Counted from the stretch's first letter, positions 28,246-36,286 are shown. The stretch: 64,000 nt of DNA from UTCFX2 sp963788145 (GCA_963788145.1 CAWBFQ010000002.1:310001-374000), one strand, 5' to 3'. A program made the numbers and translations. Notes: a model not told the origin generated them from the sequence alone.

Positions 28246-28484
28246 AGGTCAGGTGGTTCCTGGCGAGATTTTCTTGATCCGTATATATCAGCCAGGCTGC
28301 TCTCAATAGGGCGGTCGTCTTGCCAGGCGCCAAAGGAAGCTAATATATCCACAAGTTCATGCTCTCGATCCTGAGCGGGGCTCACGAACGTTACCAAAAC
28401 CCGGTATCGCCCATTCACGGGCGGTTCAGCCAGTAAATGTACATTCTTGCCATCAAACAGCGCTTCAACAGATATCATCACCAT
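28242..28484 (-). CDS. Putative antitoxin of the VapC toxin
   Basis: About 80 residues, beginning MVMISVEALFDGKNVHLLAE. The N-terminal beta-rich part resembles small antitoxins with a DUF2281-like fold, and the C-terminal half is acidic. ATG 28484 lies 9 bases after AGGAAGGA. The ATG nine bases earlier is too close to that site. Its job is inferred from the 4-base overlap with vapC; the sequence alone is not diagnostic. Confidence 0.65.
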   Translation of the reverse strand: MVMISVEALFDGKNVHLLAEPPVNGRYRVLVTFVSPAQDREHELVDILASFGAWQDDRPIESSLADIYGSRKSRQEPPDL

Positions 28485-28582
28485 CGCCTGCATTCCTTCC
28501 TACCAGTTTTCGAATGGCAATTGAATTATACCGCTATTCGCACTTGTATTCGTCCTGCCAAAGCACAACCGCCCCATACCGA

Positions 28583-28918
28583 TTGAATCACTGAAGCGCT
28601 GAGAAGAACTGAGCCCACTGAGAGCGTTCTTTTCAGTGCTTTCATCTTTTCTCAGCGTCTCAGTGGTTCAGGCAATTATTGAATTACTGAAGCACTGAAA
28701 AATACTGAAGCCACTGAGCGCGTTCTTTTCAGTGCTTTCATCTTTTCTCAGTGTCTCAGTGGTTCAGTCCATCGATCGAATCACTGAAGCACTGAAAAAT
28801 ACTGAAGCCACTGAGCGCGTTCTTTTCAGTGTTTTCATCTTTTCTCAGTGTCTCAGTGGTTCAGTCCACCGATTGAATCACTGAGGCGCTGAAAAGAACT
28901 GAGCCCACTGACCATTCT
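28583..28918. repeat. Tandem array of about 97-bp imperfect palindromes
   Basis: Units start at 28583, 28679, 28776 and (partial) 28873. Each unit opens with TTGAATCACTGAAGC and closes with TCTCAGTGGTTCAG. Its halves are inverted copies, so every unit can fold on itself. The 28485-29075 spacer has no gene; it holds this array and then the DGR RNA region. Single units occur at 33018-33107 and degenerate ones near 18520-18756, always between kinase-FGE genes. Confidence 0.85.
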
Positions 28919-28925
28919 CCAGGCT

Positions 28926-29182
28926 GTCTGGCTCCAGGGGGCGATTCGCCACACAGGGAGCCAGACTTTTGGATATTTGCCTGAAGGGTGCCCTTCAGCC
29001 GGGAAAAGGCAGCGCTAACTTTCTCTGGCGCGCCGGATTCCGTGGAATTCCGGCATCCTGCCATGGGATTGAAAGTTATCGGGCGCAACGAAAACCGTTG
29101 TTGTTGTTCCGGTTGTCCGGGTTGTTCCTGTTGCGATTGGCAGCACGCAGGTTCCTGGCTTCATTGTTCCAGGAGCCGCCCC
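28926..29182 (-). ncRNA. DGR template RNA: TR followed by structured spacer
   Basis: On the minus strand the template repeat (29182-29076) is followed by three hairpins: one at 29033-29053 (CCGGAATTCC with GGAATCCGG), one at 28981-28998 (CTGAAGGG with CCCTTCAG) and one at 28926-28966 (10-bp stem GTCTGGCTCC with GGAGCCAGAC). In the studied Bordetella phage DGR, the RNA stretch after TR folds and primes cDNA synthesis by RT-Avd. I infer the same role. The exact ends are unknown. Confidence 0.65.
29076..29182 (-). repeat. DGR template repeat (TR)
   Basis: 107 bases matching the VR at 30698-30804. Read as protein it contains 12 Asn codons (AAC/AAT) set in constant residues such as GGSW, LRAA and GFRCAR. 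This is the typical adenine-rich template. All nine differences from the VR fall on TR adenines (5 A to G or C, 4 A to T), with no mismatch at C, G or T. Its first 22 bases overlap the end of the avd gene. Confidence 0.95.
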
Positions 29183-29559
29183 AAAGATTGCCCTTCCCCA
29201 CGCTCGGCAGGAGATCCTGCCGTAACCGCCGGGACTTTCTTGATCCAGCCGCCCAATAATTTTCCGATCTCAACCAGAGCGCTGGAAGCGTATTCATATT
29301 TCTTGAATGGAAGACAATGGATATCTTGAGCCAGGCGTAAGTAAACCCGCAGTTTCTCCAATTCCAGATCAGCCTCGGATAGAAGGGGTCTCGGTTGGCG
29401 AGTTCGAGCAGCCCGCTGAATGATCTCATAAAAATCAAACGTGGCGCGCTCGATACGAGCAGCCAGACGAAAACGTTGATCTTTCGGAAATCCGGTCAAT
29501 ACGGGCATCAACCAAACCATCAAATCATAGGTTTTGACAAAAATTGGCGAAGACTCCAC
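29161..29559 (-). CDS. avd: DGR accessory variability determinant (Avd)
   Basis: 132 residues, all helical, starting VESSPIFVKTYDLMVWLMPV from a GTG at 29559. The KTYDL-WL motif, the FPKDQRF stretch and the four-helix length fit the Avd/23S-intervening-protein family. Avd forms a basic pentameric barrel that binds the RT and template RNA. AAGGAGG, overlapping the RT stop TAA, is its ribosome site, so RT and Avd are coupled. Its TGA (29161-29163) lies inside the TR, so the last codons are shared with the template. Confidence 0.9.
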   Translation of the reverse strand: MESSPIFVKTYDLMVWLMPVLTGFPKDQRFRLAARIERATFDFYEIIQRAARTRQPRPLLSEADLELEKLRVYLRLAQDIHCLPFKKYEYASSALVEIGKLLGGWIKKVPAVTAGSPAERGEGQSLGRLLEQ

Positions 29560-29568
29560 TGATCCTCC

Positions 29569-30615
29569 TTAGACCACAATCTTTTTCAGGATGGCGCGCC
29601 TCAAGCCCCAGGTATCGCCATGTTCGCAATGAGCCAGCCAACCACGCGCCGAAGCGGATATTTTATCTTGTTCGATCTCCCCATCTTGATATGCACGTAA
29701 GAGCTTTTTTATCCTGCGCTCGAAGGCGTGACCGCTGGCGCTTTTTAAGCGACGATGATCCGGGTAAACGATAAATCCCAGGAAAGGTAATCCCTGGAAG
29801 CAGGGGCGAATCTGGGCAGCGTTTTCATGAATTGTCAATCGTAAACCCTGCAGAAACTCGATCAACGCTGTACGCCAGCGGCGCAATTCATGTTTATCAG
29901 AATTGAACAGCAGAAAATCATCCACATAGCGCAGATAGCTGTGACATTTTAAATGGCGTTTAATGAAATGATCCAAATCGTTTAGATATACATTCGCCCA
30001 GAACTGGCTGGTTAAATTACCCAGCGGCAGGCCACGTGGCCGGTTCAGCGCAAACAGATCGTCGCCTGGGAACCAGCGCATCTGATATTCTTCGTCCAAC
30101 ACGCCGGTTCCATTCTTCAGGATGCGATCCATTAACCAAAGTACATCCGTCTGAGGGATCACCCGGCGCAACTGCTCATTTAAAATCTGGTGATCAATGC
30201 TGGGGAAAAACTGACGCACATCGCAGGGCAAGACATATTCATGGCTGCGTAAGAACTTCGTGCAGCGATCCAAAGCCCTGTGAGTACCTTTGCCGATGCG
30301 ATTGGCATACGAGTCAAAGATAAAACGCCTTTCAAAGATCGGTTCCATCACACCTACCAGAGCATGATGCACTACCCGATCCCGAAAAGGGGCCGCGCTT
30401 ATCAAACGGCGTTTAGCTTCCGTGCGGTAAAAACTCCGATACGGTCCAGGCTGATAAGCGTATGTCACAAGCTCATCCTGTAGCTGAAAGAGTTCCAGTT
30501 CCAGGTTCCTTTCAAAACGAGCTACCGATTCCTGATGGCGTTTGCCCCGCCGGGCGCGATTGAAAGCCTGGAAGAGGTTTTCAAAGCTGCAAATCTGGTC
30601 ATAGAGCTGGCTCAT
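29569..30615 (-). CDS. DGR reverse transcriptase
   Basis: 348 residues. RT motifs are in order: R70-S73 (RRLISAAPFRDR), the first catalytic Asp D132 (CDVRQFFPSID), motif 4 RGLPLGNLTSQFWANVYL (194-211) and YVDD at 230-233. The SQ in place of the SP of retrons and group II introns is a hallmark of DGR enzymes, and there is no maturase or endonuclease domain. It copies the TR RNA into cDNA with errors at adenines; the cDNA then replaces the VR. The gene is intact and lies between the target gene and avd. ATG 30615 has only a weak ribosome site. Confidence 0.93.
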   Translation of the reverse strand: MSQLYDQICSFENLFQAFNRARRGKRHQESVARFERNLELELFQLQDELVTYAYQPGPYRSFYRTEAKRRLISAAPFRDRVVHHALVGVMEPIFERRFIFDSYANRIGKGTHRALDRCTKFLRSHEYVLPCDVRQFFPSIDHQILNEQLRRVIPQTDVLWLMDRILKNGTGVLDEEYQMRWFPGDDLFALNRPRGLPLGNLTSQFWANVYLNDLDHFIKRHLKCHSYLRYVDDFLLFNSDKHELRRWRTALIEFLQGLRLTIHENAAQIRPCFQGLPFLGFIVYPDHRRLKSASGHAFERRIKKLLRAYQDGEIEQDKISASARGWLAHCEHGDTWGLRRAILKKIVV

Positions 30616-30624
30616 GCTGCGCGC

Positions 30625-30649
30625 GTCTGGGGGGCAAAGCCCCCCAGAC
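30625..30649. promoter_or_regulatory. GC-rich hairpin/cruciform downstream of the VR
   Basis: GTCTGGGGGGC (30625-30635) pairs perfectly with GCCCCCCAGAC (30639-30649) over an AAA loop. It lies 48 bases past the VR end and 10 bases before the RT start. No T-run follows on the minus strand, so it is a poor terminator. Known DGRs need a GC-rich hairpin just after the VR for target recognition, and this is a good match in kind. Confidence 0.65.
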
Positions 30650-30697
30650 CCCTCCAGAAAAACAGAAAACCAGAAACCAGTTCAAACATGGAGAAAA

Positions 30698-30804
30698 TTA
30701 ACGGGCGCAACGAAAACCGATGTTGTTGAGCCGGTTGCCCGGGTTGTACCTGCTGCGATTGGCAGCACGCAGGTTCCTGGCTTCATCGCTCCAGGAGCCG
30801 CCCC
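30698..30804 (-). repeat. DGR variable repeat (VR1) in the target gene
   Basis: The last 107 bases of the kinase-FGE gene, including its TAA. They align to the TR without gaps. The changed codons are Asn to Ser, Asp, Ser, Tyr, Leu and Ile, plus Asp to Gly and one silent CGA to CGT. The invariant 3' end (GGTTTTCGTTGCGCCCG) would serve as the mutagenic-homing start. Confidence 0.95.
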
Positions 30805-32901
30805 GCAGCACGCGATACTCGCCGCTCGCAGGCCCAGCCGGGTTGTTTCTGGGCGCGCTTTGGTAATAGGTCTCGCTGTACCAATCTGCTACCCATTCCC
30901 AGACGTTGCCCGCCAGGTCGAATATCCCGTATGGGCTAACGCCTTTGGGGTAGCTTCCCACCGGCGCAGTGAACTGGTAGCCATCGTCCACGTTTTTATC
31001 CGCCCAATTCACCTCCAGGCTGCGGTCGGCGAAATTTGCCAGCTCGCCATTTGGCGCATCCTCCCCCCACGGATAGGTTCGCCCATCCGTCCCCCGGGCT
31101 GCCTTCTCCCATTCCGCCTCGGTCGGCAGTCGCCTGCCCGCCCACTCGCAATAGGCGGCGGCGTCTCCCAGCTCACCTGCACCACTGGATGATCTTTCAA
31201 TGAACCTGATGCTGCTTTCCGGGCCTTGCGGGTGGCGCCAATCCGCCCCGCTGGTGTCTTTCCACTCCTTTGACTGCAGATCGAATACCCAGGCGCTGCC
31301 CTCTTTTTCGGCAGTGGTTTGATAACCGCTTGCATTGGCGAATTGCTCAAACATCGCGTTGGTCACCTCAGTCAAATCCATCCAGAAGGCATCCAGGGAT
31401 ACTGTATGAATCGGTTTCTCGTCGTCATCGCCAGTCTCGCTGCCCATCTGGAACTCGCCGGCCGGGATGTAGGCCATCACCATCCCATCCACCGGCGAGG
31501 TCCAGGTGTCGCCCAGCCTGGCATTCGCGGGCGGCTCTGATCCAGAAGTTGCAATTGGCTCCTCCGTTGGTTCGACAGAGGGTGGTTTCGTTGCGGTAAT
31601 TTCTGGATCAGGTTGGGTGACTGTGATTATCCTGGGGGTCGGAACCGGCCCTTCAGTCACCAGCAGGGCAGCCAACGAGGTCTGGGTCATCTCCAATGAC
31701 CGGGCCGTCGCGGTGCGCTCGGACGAGCTGGCGCTGCCGTTCAGCAAGAGAAATATCCCCACGATCACCCCGATCCCAACCAACACCAGCACAGCGGCAA
31801 TCCCCGCCAGAACTCCCAGCCCAGGTTTTGCGGGTCCTTTTTGGCCCGCTTTTTCTTCCGCCTGCTGCCGTTTGCGCCTCTGTTCTGCTAAACGGGCCTG
31901 TTCTGCGGCTTCTCTGTGCCGCCGTTCTTCCCTCGAAGCGCCCTTTCTCCTGCGCTCGCGCTGGCAGCATCCACCTGCAGTCGATCCTGAGCCGCCTCGC
32001 GCTGGCGCTGCTCCTCTTGCGCCTCCCGCTGAGCCTGCTCTTCGATTTCCCTGCGCAGGCGCTGCTCCTGCTCCCGCCCCTGCTGCAGCAGCTCGATCAC
32101 CTCGCTCGCGTCCCACGGGCGGGCTTTGGTGTCCTCCGCCAGCATGCTCATCACCAGCTCATCCAGCCATTCCGGTGTATCCGGTCGCAGACCCTTCAGG
32201 CGCGTCCCAGGACGCAGGTTGCGGTAAGCTCTCCCGCTGAGTGCTTCGAACAACACCAGCCCGAGCGCGTACACATCCGAAGGCGGGGAAAGATAATTGC
32301 GGTCGTCGTGCTGTTCTGGGCTCATATAACCGGGCGTGCCGGGGTGCGGCTGGGCCAGGCTGCCCATCAGCGAGCGCATGCTCAATCCTCCCGGCGTCTG
32401 CGCCAGCCCGTAATCGGCCAGCTTGGGTCGCCCCTGCTGATCGAATAGAATATTGGAGGGCTTGATGTCGCGATGGACCACGTCCAGCTTGTGCAATTCG
32501 GCCAGCCCGCGCGCCACATCCAGCCCAATCTGGACAACCACATCCACCGGCAAGAGTTCGCCCTCGTCGCGGGCTTTGTTCAATCGGTCAGCCAGGCTGC
32601 CGCCCGGGCAGTACTCCATCACCAGGATCAAGGTTTGCTCGTCATGTTCGAAATCGTAGACCCGCACCAGGTTGGGGTGATCCAGCTTTGCCCCCAGCGC
32701 CGCCTCCAGCCGGAAGCGCTCGGTGATATTCTGAAACTCACTGCTGCCCAGGCCGGGTGCGTCCTTGCGCAGCACTTTCAACGCGCGCGGCGCGTGCAAC
32801 TCCAGGTGCGTGGCCAGGTACACCTCGCCAAACGCGCCGCTCCCGATCCGCTTTTCGATCCGATAACGTTCTTTCAGAATCTGTCCGGTTGTATAGGGCA
32901 T
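30698..32901 (-). CDS. DGR target: Ser/Thr kinase, TM and variable FGE-fold ectodomain
   Basis: From ATG 32901 a kinase (GSGAFGEVYLA, HRDIKPSN, DYGL in place of DFG) runs to about 32000, then a helical linker. Near 31960 the frame shifts by one base into the second ORF. That ORF gives a TM (LAGIAAVLVLVGIGVIVGIF), a Pro/Thr linker and an FGE domain from PAGEFQMGS to the VR. Two compensating indels lie at about 31150-31210. The predicted topology is kinase inside and variable domain outside, a receptor kinase. The FGE has no catalytic cysteine pair, so it is a binding scaffold. The frameshift at 31960 would separate the halves if real. Confidence 0.8.
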
Positions 32902-33017
32902 TCATCCCCTCCACGTGATGTTTAGAGAACCTTCGGTGTAGCGGAATTAAACCACATTCCCCACTTGAAATACCATAGCCGTGAGGCGGCCGCCTTCGGC
33001 GTCTTAACCCGCCACCC

Positions 33018-33107
33018 GTTGAACCACTGAAGCACTGAGAAGAACTGAACTCACTGAGGGGTTCTTCTCAGTGTTTTCAGCTTTTCTCAGCGTCTCAGTG
33101 GTTCAAA
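33018..33107. repeat. Single ACTGA-type palindromic repeat
   Basis: One unit of the family arrayed at 28583-28918 (CACTGAAGCACTGAG near its start, TCTCAGTGGTTCAA at its end). It lies in the 217-base spacer between two kinase-FGE genes. The rest of the spacer shows nothing I recognise. Confidence 0.75.
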
Positions 33108-33118
33108 CATGGAGAAAA

Positions 33119-33628
33119 TTAGCGGGCGCAACGAAAGCCAATTGTCAATGGTGTATCTCCAGGAACATCTCTACTACGGTTTGCAACTCGTATAACACCA
33201 CTTCCTCCGTCAAATGCTCCACCTCGTGCAACATGATATATACCCTGCTCTGGTCCCTGAGGATTCTTAGACTTGGTCACTTTATAATAATCTTGTGAAT
33301 ACCAATCGTATACCCATTCCCAGACATTACCCACCATATCAAATAAACCGTATCCGTTAGGAAAAAACGAACCTACTTCGTTCGTATCAAATGGGTTGCA
33401 GATACTGAACTGTGCTCCATTTTCTGCGCTAACCTGACAGACAGGGCTATCATTCCCCCATGGGTACTTCATACCACCAAGATCGCCACGGGCTGCTTTC
33501 TCCCATTGTGCTTCCGTAGGAAGATTTGCGCCTCGCCATGCGCAAAAATGTTGTGCTTGCTTCCAGGTAACACGTATAACTGGATATTGATCAAATTCGC
33601 GATTGCCGTAATAATCATCACGAGTCAT
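33119..33628 (-). CDS. Second FGE-fold domain of the double-FGE kinase, split off by a frameshift
   Basis: 169 residues continuing the FGE domain that begins at the end of the 33618-35894 ORF. The join is one base out near 33625. The core motifs are present (PVIRVTWKQAQHFCAW, LPTEAQWEKAARG, DMVGNVWEWVYDWY). The last 103 bases (33123-33225) align without gaps to the TR but with many non-adenine changes. The 3' anchor TTTCGTTGCGCCCG and the bases after the stop match those of the active target, so this may be an old or slow VR. Confidence 0.75.
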   Translation of the reverse strand: MTRDDYYGNREFDQYPVIRVTWKQAQHFCAWRGANLPTEAQWEKAARGDLGGMKYPWGNDSPVCQVSAENGAQFSICNPFDTNEVGSFFPNGYGLFDMVGNVWEWVYDWYSQDYYKVTKSKNPQGPEQGIYHVARGGAFDGGSGVIRVANRSRDVPGDTPLTIGFRCAR

Positions 33629-35894
33629 AGAAGTTTACATTGCTCAGCGGAGCACAAATTCCATCATCTACGCACAATCTATAATAAGCGTTCGTCACTT
33701 CGGTCGTGTCCATCCAGAAGCCGTCCAGATACACGCTATGGACCGGCTTTTCATCGTCATCGCCACTTTCACTCCCCATCTGGAACTCCCCCGCCGGGAT
33801 AAAAGCCATCACCATCCCATCCACTGGCGAAGTCCATTTATCGCCCTTTTTGGCGTTCGCCGGCGGCTCTGATTCTGAAGTTACAATTGGCTCCTCCGTT
33901 GGTTCTAGAGATACAATTAGCGGATCAGAACTTGCGGAAGATAATGCGCCAGGGGAACGGGCGCAACGAACACCATAGTTGCCAAACCGGACGTTAGGAA
34001 AGTTTTCGTTACGATTGGTAGCCTGCAAGTACACCGCTCCAAGGCCCCAAGAGCCGCCCCGCAAGACGCGGGATTCTCCGTTTGTTGGTCCGCTCGGGTT
34101 GCTTTCTGGCGAGCTTTGATAATACGTCTCGCTATACCAATCCGCCATCCACTCCCACACATTTCCAGCCATATCCAATAGCCCGTACGGGCTTACCCCT
34201 AACGGGTAACTCCCTACCGGCGCAGTAAGCTGGTATCCATCATCCACGTTATTGTTCGCCCAATACACTTCCAGGTTGCGGTCGGCAAAATTCGCCAGCT
34301 CGCCATCCGGAGCTTGCTCTCCCCAGGGGTAGGTCCGCCCATCCGTCCCGCGCGCTGCTTTCTCCCATTCCGCCTCGCTCGGCAGCCGCCGGCCGGCCCA
34401 CCTGCAATAAGCATTGGCGTCCGCCCAACTCAACTGCACCACCGGATGTTCTTTCAATGAATTGATACTGGTTTCCGGACCATTCGGGTGACGCCAATCC
34501 GCCCCGCTGGTGTCTTTCCACTTATCTACTTGCAGATCGTACGCCCAAGCGCTGCCCTCCTTTTCGGCTGTGGTCCGGTATCCGCTCGCCTGCACGAATT
34601 TCTCGAACATGGCGTTGGTTACCTCGGTCGTGTCCATCCAGAACCCGTCCAGGTAAACGGTATGGATCGGTATTTTGTCATCATCGCCATTTTCGCTCCC
34701 CATCTGGAACTCGCCGGCCGGGATGTAAGCCATTACCATCCCATCCATCGGCGAGGTCCAAGTGTCGCCTTCCTTTGCATTCGCCGGAGGAATTAAAGTT
34801 GACGTGGAGCTTGACGTGGGGGTTGACGTGGGGGTTGACGTGGGGGTTGGCGTGGCAGTCAATGTAGCCGCCTCCGCAGTCGCCGTTTGGGCATCGGAGG
34901 TCTGCGTCCTCTGCCAGGCCAGGGCTGTTGCAGTAAGCTCGGATGTACTTTCGTTCGGCAATGGAATTATCCCCACGATCACCCCGATCCCAACCAACAC
35001 CAGCGCAGCGGTAACCCCCATCAGAACTCCCAGTATAGGTTTTGGGATCCTCTTTTTCTCGGTCTGCTGCCCTGCTCGCAACAACTCGATCACCTTGTTC
35101 GCATCCCACGGGCGCTGCTCAGGGTCTTTCGCTAGCATCCTCATCACCAGTTCGTCCAACCAGCCGGGTACTTCCGGTCGCAGGCTGGCTGGGGTGGTCC
35201 CCGGGCGCAGGTTTTGCGGGTTGCGCCCGGTCAGGCAGAGAAACAACACCACGCCCAGGGTGTACACATCCGAGGGCGGTTTGAGGTAGGCGGTCGTGTT
35301 TTCCTGCTCCGGACTCATATAGCCGGGCGTGCCGGGGTGCGGCTTGGCCATACTGCCCATCTGCGAACGCATGCTCAAATCGCCCGATGTTTGGGCCAGC
35401 CCGTAATCAGCCAGTTTCGCCCTTCCCTGCTGATCGAATAGAATATTCGAGGGCTTGAGATCGCGGTGGACCACGTCCAGCTTGTGCAATTCGGCCAGCC
35501 CCTGGGCAACGTCTATGCCAATCTGGACAACCGCATCCACCGGCAATTGTTTGCCCTCGTCGCGGGCTTTGTGCAATCGATCTGCTAGACTGCCGCCCGG
35601 GCAGTACTCCATCACCAGGATCAGGGTCTGCTCGTCATGCTCGAAATCATACACCCGCACCAGGTTGGGATGATCCAGCTTTGCCCCCAGCGCCGCCTCC
35701 AGCTTGAAGCGCTCGGTGATATGGTTGAACTCGCTGCTGCCCAAGCCGGGCGCGTCTTTGCGCAGCACTTTCAAGGCGCGCGGCGCATGCAGTTCCAGGT
35801 GGGTGGCCAGATACACTTCGGCGAATGCGCCGCTCCCGACCTGAGATTCAATCCGATATTTATCTAACAAAAGGTCGCCGACGGTGTAGGACAT
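33618..35894 (-). CDS. Ser/Thr kinase, TM and tandem FGE-fold domains
   Basis: The 758-residue ORF holds a kinase (GSGAFAEVYLA, HRDLKPSN, DYGL), a TM (GVTAALVLVGIGVIVGI), a Thr/Ser/Pro linker coded by a 12-base tandem repeat (34800-34855), one complete FGE domain, a second linker and the start of another FGE. The frame is lost near 33625, and the rest is in the 33119-33628 ORF. The first FGE ends in a VR-like stretch (33958-34060) of exactly TR length with the anchor GTTCGTTGCGCCCG. Predicted receptor with two stacked outer domains. It is the first gene of the minus-strand kinase region. Confidence 0.8.
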   Translation of the reverse strand: MSYTVGDLLLDKYRIESQVGSGAFAEVYLATHLELHAPRALKVLRKDAPGLGSSEFNHITERFKLEAALGAKLDHPNLVRVYDFEHDEQTLILVMEYCPGGSLADRLHKARDEGKQLPVDAVVQIGIDVAQGLAELHKLDVVHRDLKPSNILFDQQGRAKLADYGLAQTSGDLSMRSQMGSMAKPHPGTPGYMSPEQENTTAYLKPPSDVYTLGVVLFLCLTGRNPQNLRPGTTPASLRPEVPGWLDELVMRMLAKDPEQRPWDANKVIELLRAGQQTEKKRIPKPILGVLMGVTAALVLVGIGVIVGIIPLPNESTSELTATALAWQRTQTSDAQTATAEAATLTATPTPTSTPTSTPTSSSTSTLIPPANAKEGDTWTSPMDGMVMAYIPAGEFQMGSENGDDDKIPIHTVYLDGFWMDTTEVTNAMFEKFVQASGYRTTAEKEGSAWAYDLQVDKWKDTSGADWRHPNGPETSINSLKEHPVVQLSWADANAYCRWAGRRLPSEAEWEKAARGTDGRTYPWGEQAPDGELANFADRNLEVYWANNNVDDGYQLTAPVGSYPLGVSPYGLLDMAGNVWEWMADWYSETYYQSSPESNPSGPTNGESRVLRGGSWGLGAVYLQATNRNENFPNVRFGNYGVRCARSPGALSSASSDPLIVSLEPTEEPIVTSESEPPANAKKGDKWTSPVDGMVMAFIPAGEFQMGSESGDDDEKPVHSVYLDGFWMDTTEVTNAYYRLCVDDGICAPLSNVNFYDS
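33958..34060 (-). repeat. VR-like region of the first FGE domain (diverged)
   Basis: 103 bases, ungapped against 29080-29182 of the TR. Most Asn codons of the TR are changed, but so are several C, G and T positions, so this copy has drifted since any last retrohoming. The 3' thirteen bases TTCGTTGCGCCCG are identical to the TR. Confidence 0.6.
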
Positions 35895-36286
35895 CGCTTA
35901 CCCCAACTGTGATGATTTTTAGGTCTGGTTGGCAGGTGATTTTCTAGCAACTCTATTTTTAACCTAGAAATGCTTGAACTTATCGGATTTGACCCATCCA
36001 GCCAGAAGCAACACCATCAGTTATGCGCAGTGAAAAAACCATCCATAGTATTTATCGCACCTCCCGATAATGATTGAGCTTGGAATGCTTCTGAAACGAA
36101 ATCTAAGCCTCCCACACCTGGTCTCTTTAAACCAAAACCCCCATCGCTGGGGGTACAAAAGTGGGCGGAACAGGGCTCGATCCTATCACTTCCTCTGAGT
36201 AACGAAGTGTGATGAGTTGTCCAGAGAGTCCCCAGCCTACATATGATAGTAAGATACCCTTGCTGTAGCTGTCCCCCCAACCCAGG
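35895..36286. other. Intergenic region without a gene
   Basis: 392 bases between the kinase start and tRNA-Arg. I find no convincing ORF. A stretch at about 36162-36235 (minus strand) has a T-arm-like stem-loop (ATAGG, ATCGAGC, CCTGT), but the other tRNA arms do not form. The kinase promoter must lie here, but I see no strong consensus. Confidence 0.5.

Noticed and set aside
28583..28918. Possible CRISPR array
   Set aside because: The repeats are about 97 bp, contiguous, and have no unique spacers. No cas genes are present.
29076..29438. ORF reading through avd and TR as an FGE-like protein
   Set aside because: Only the TR part looks like FGE, as expected of a template. The rest is avd in a shifted frame.
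29569..30615. Group II intron or retron reverse transcriptase
   Set aside because: There is no maturase or endonuclease domain. Motif 4 has SQ rather than the SP of those groups, and Avd, TR and VR are adjacent.
15453..34800. FGE domains as sulfatase-activating enzymes
   Set aside because: The catalytic cysteine pair of formylglycine-generating enzymes is missing in all copies, and no sulfatase gene is near. The fold serves here as a C-type-lectin-like scaffold.
36162..36235. Second tRNA next to tRNA-Arg
   Set aside because: Only a T-arm-like stem forms. The acceptor, D and anticodon arms do not pair, so at most it is a remnant.
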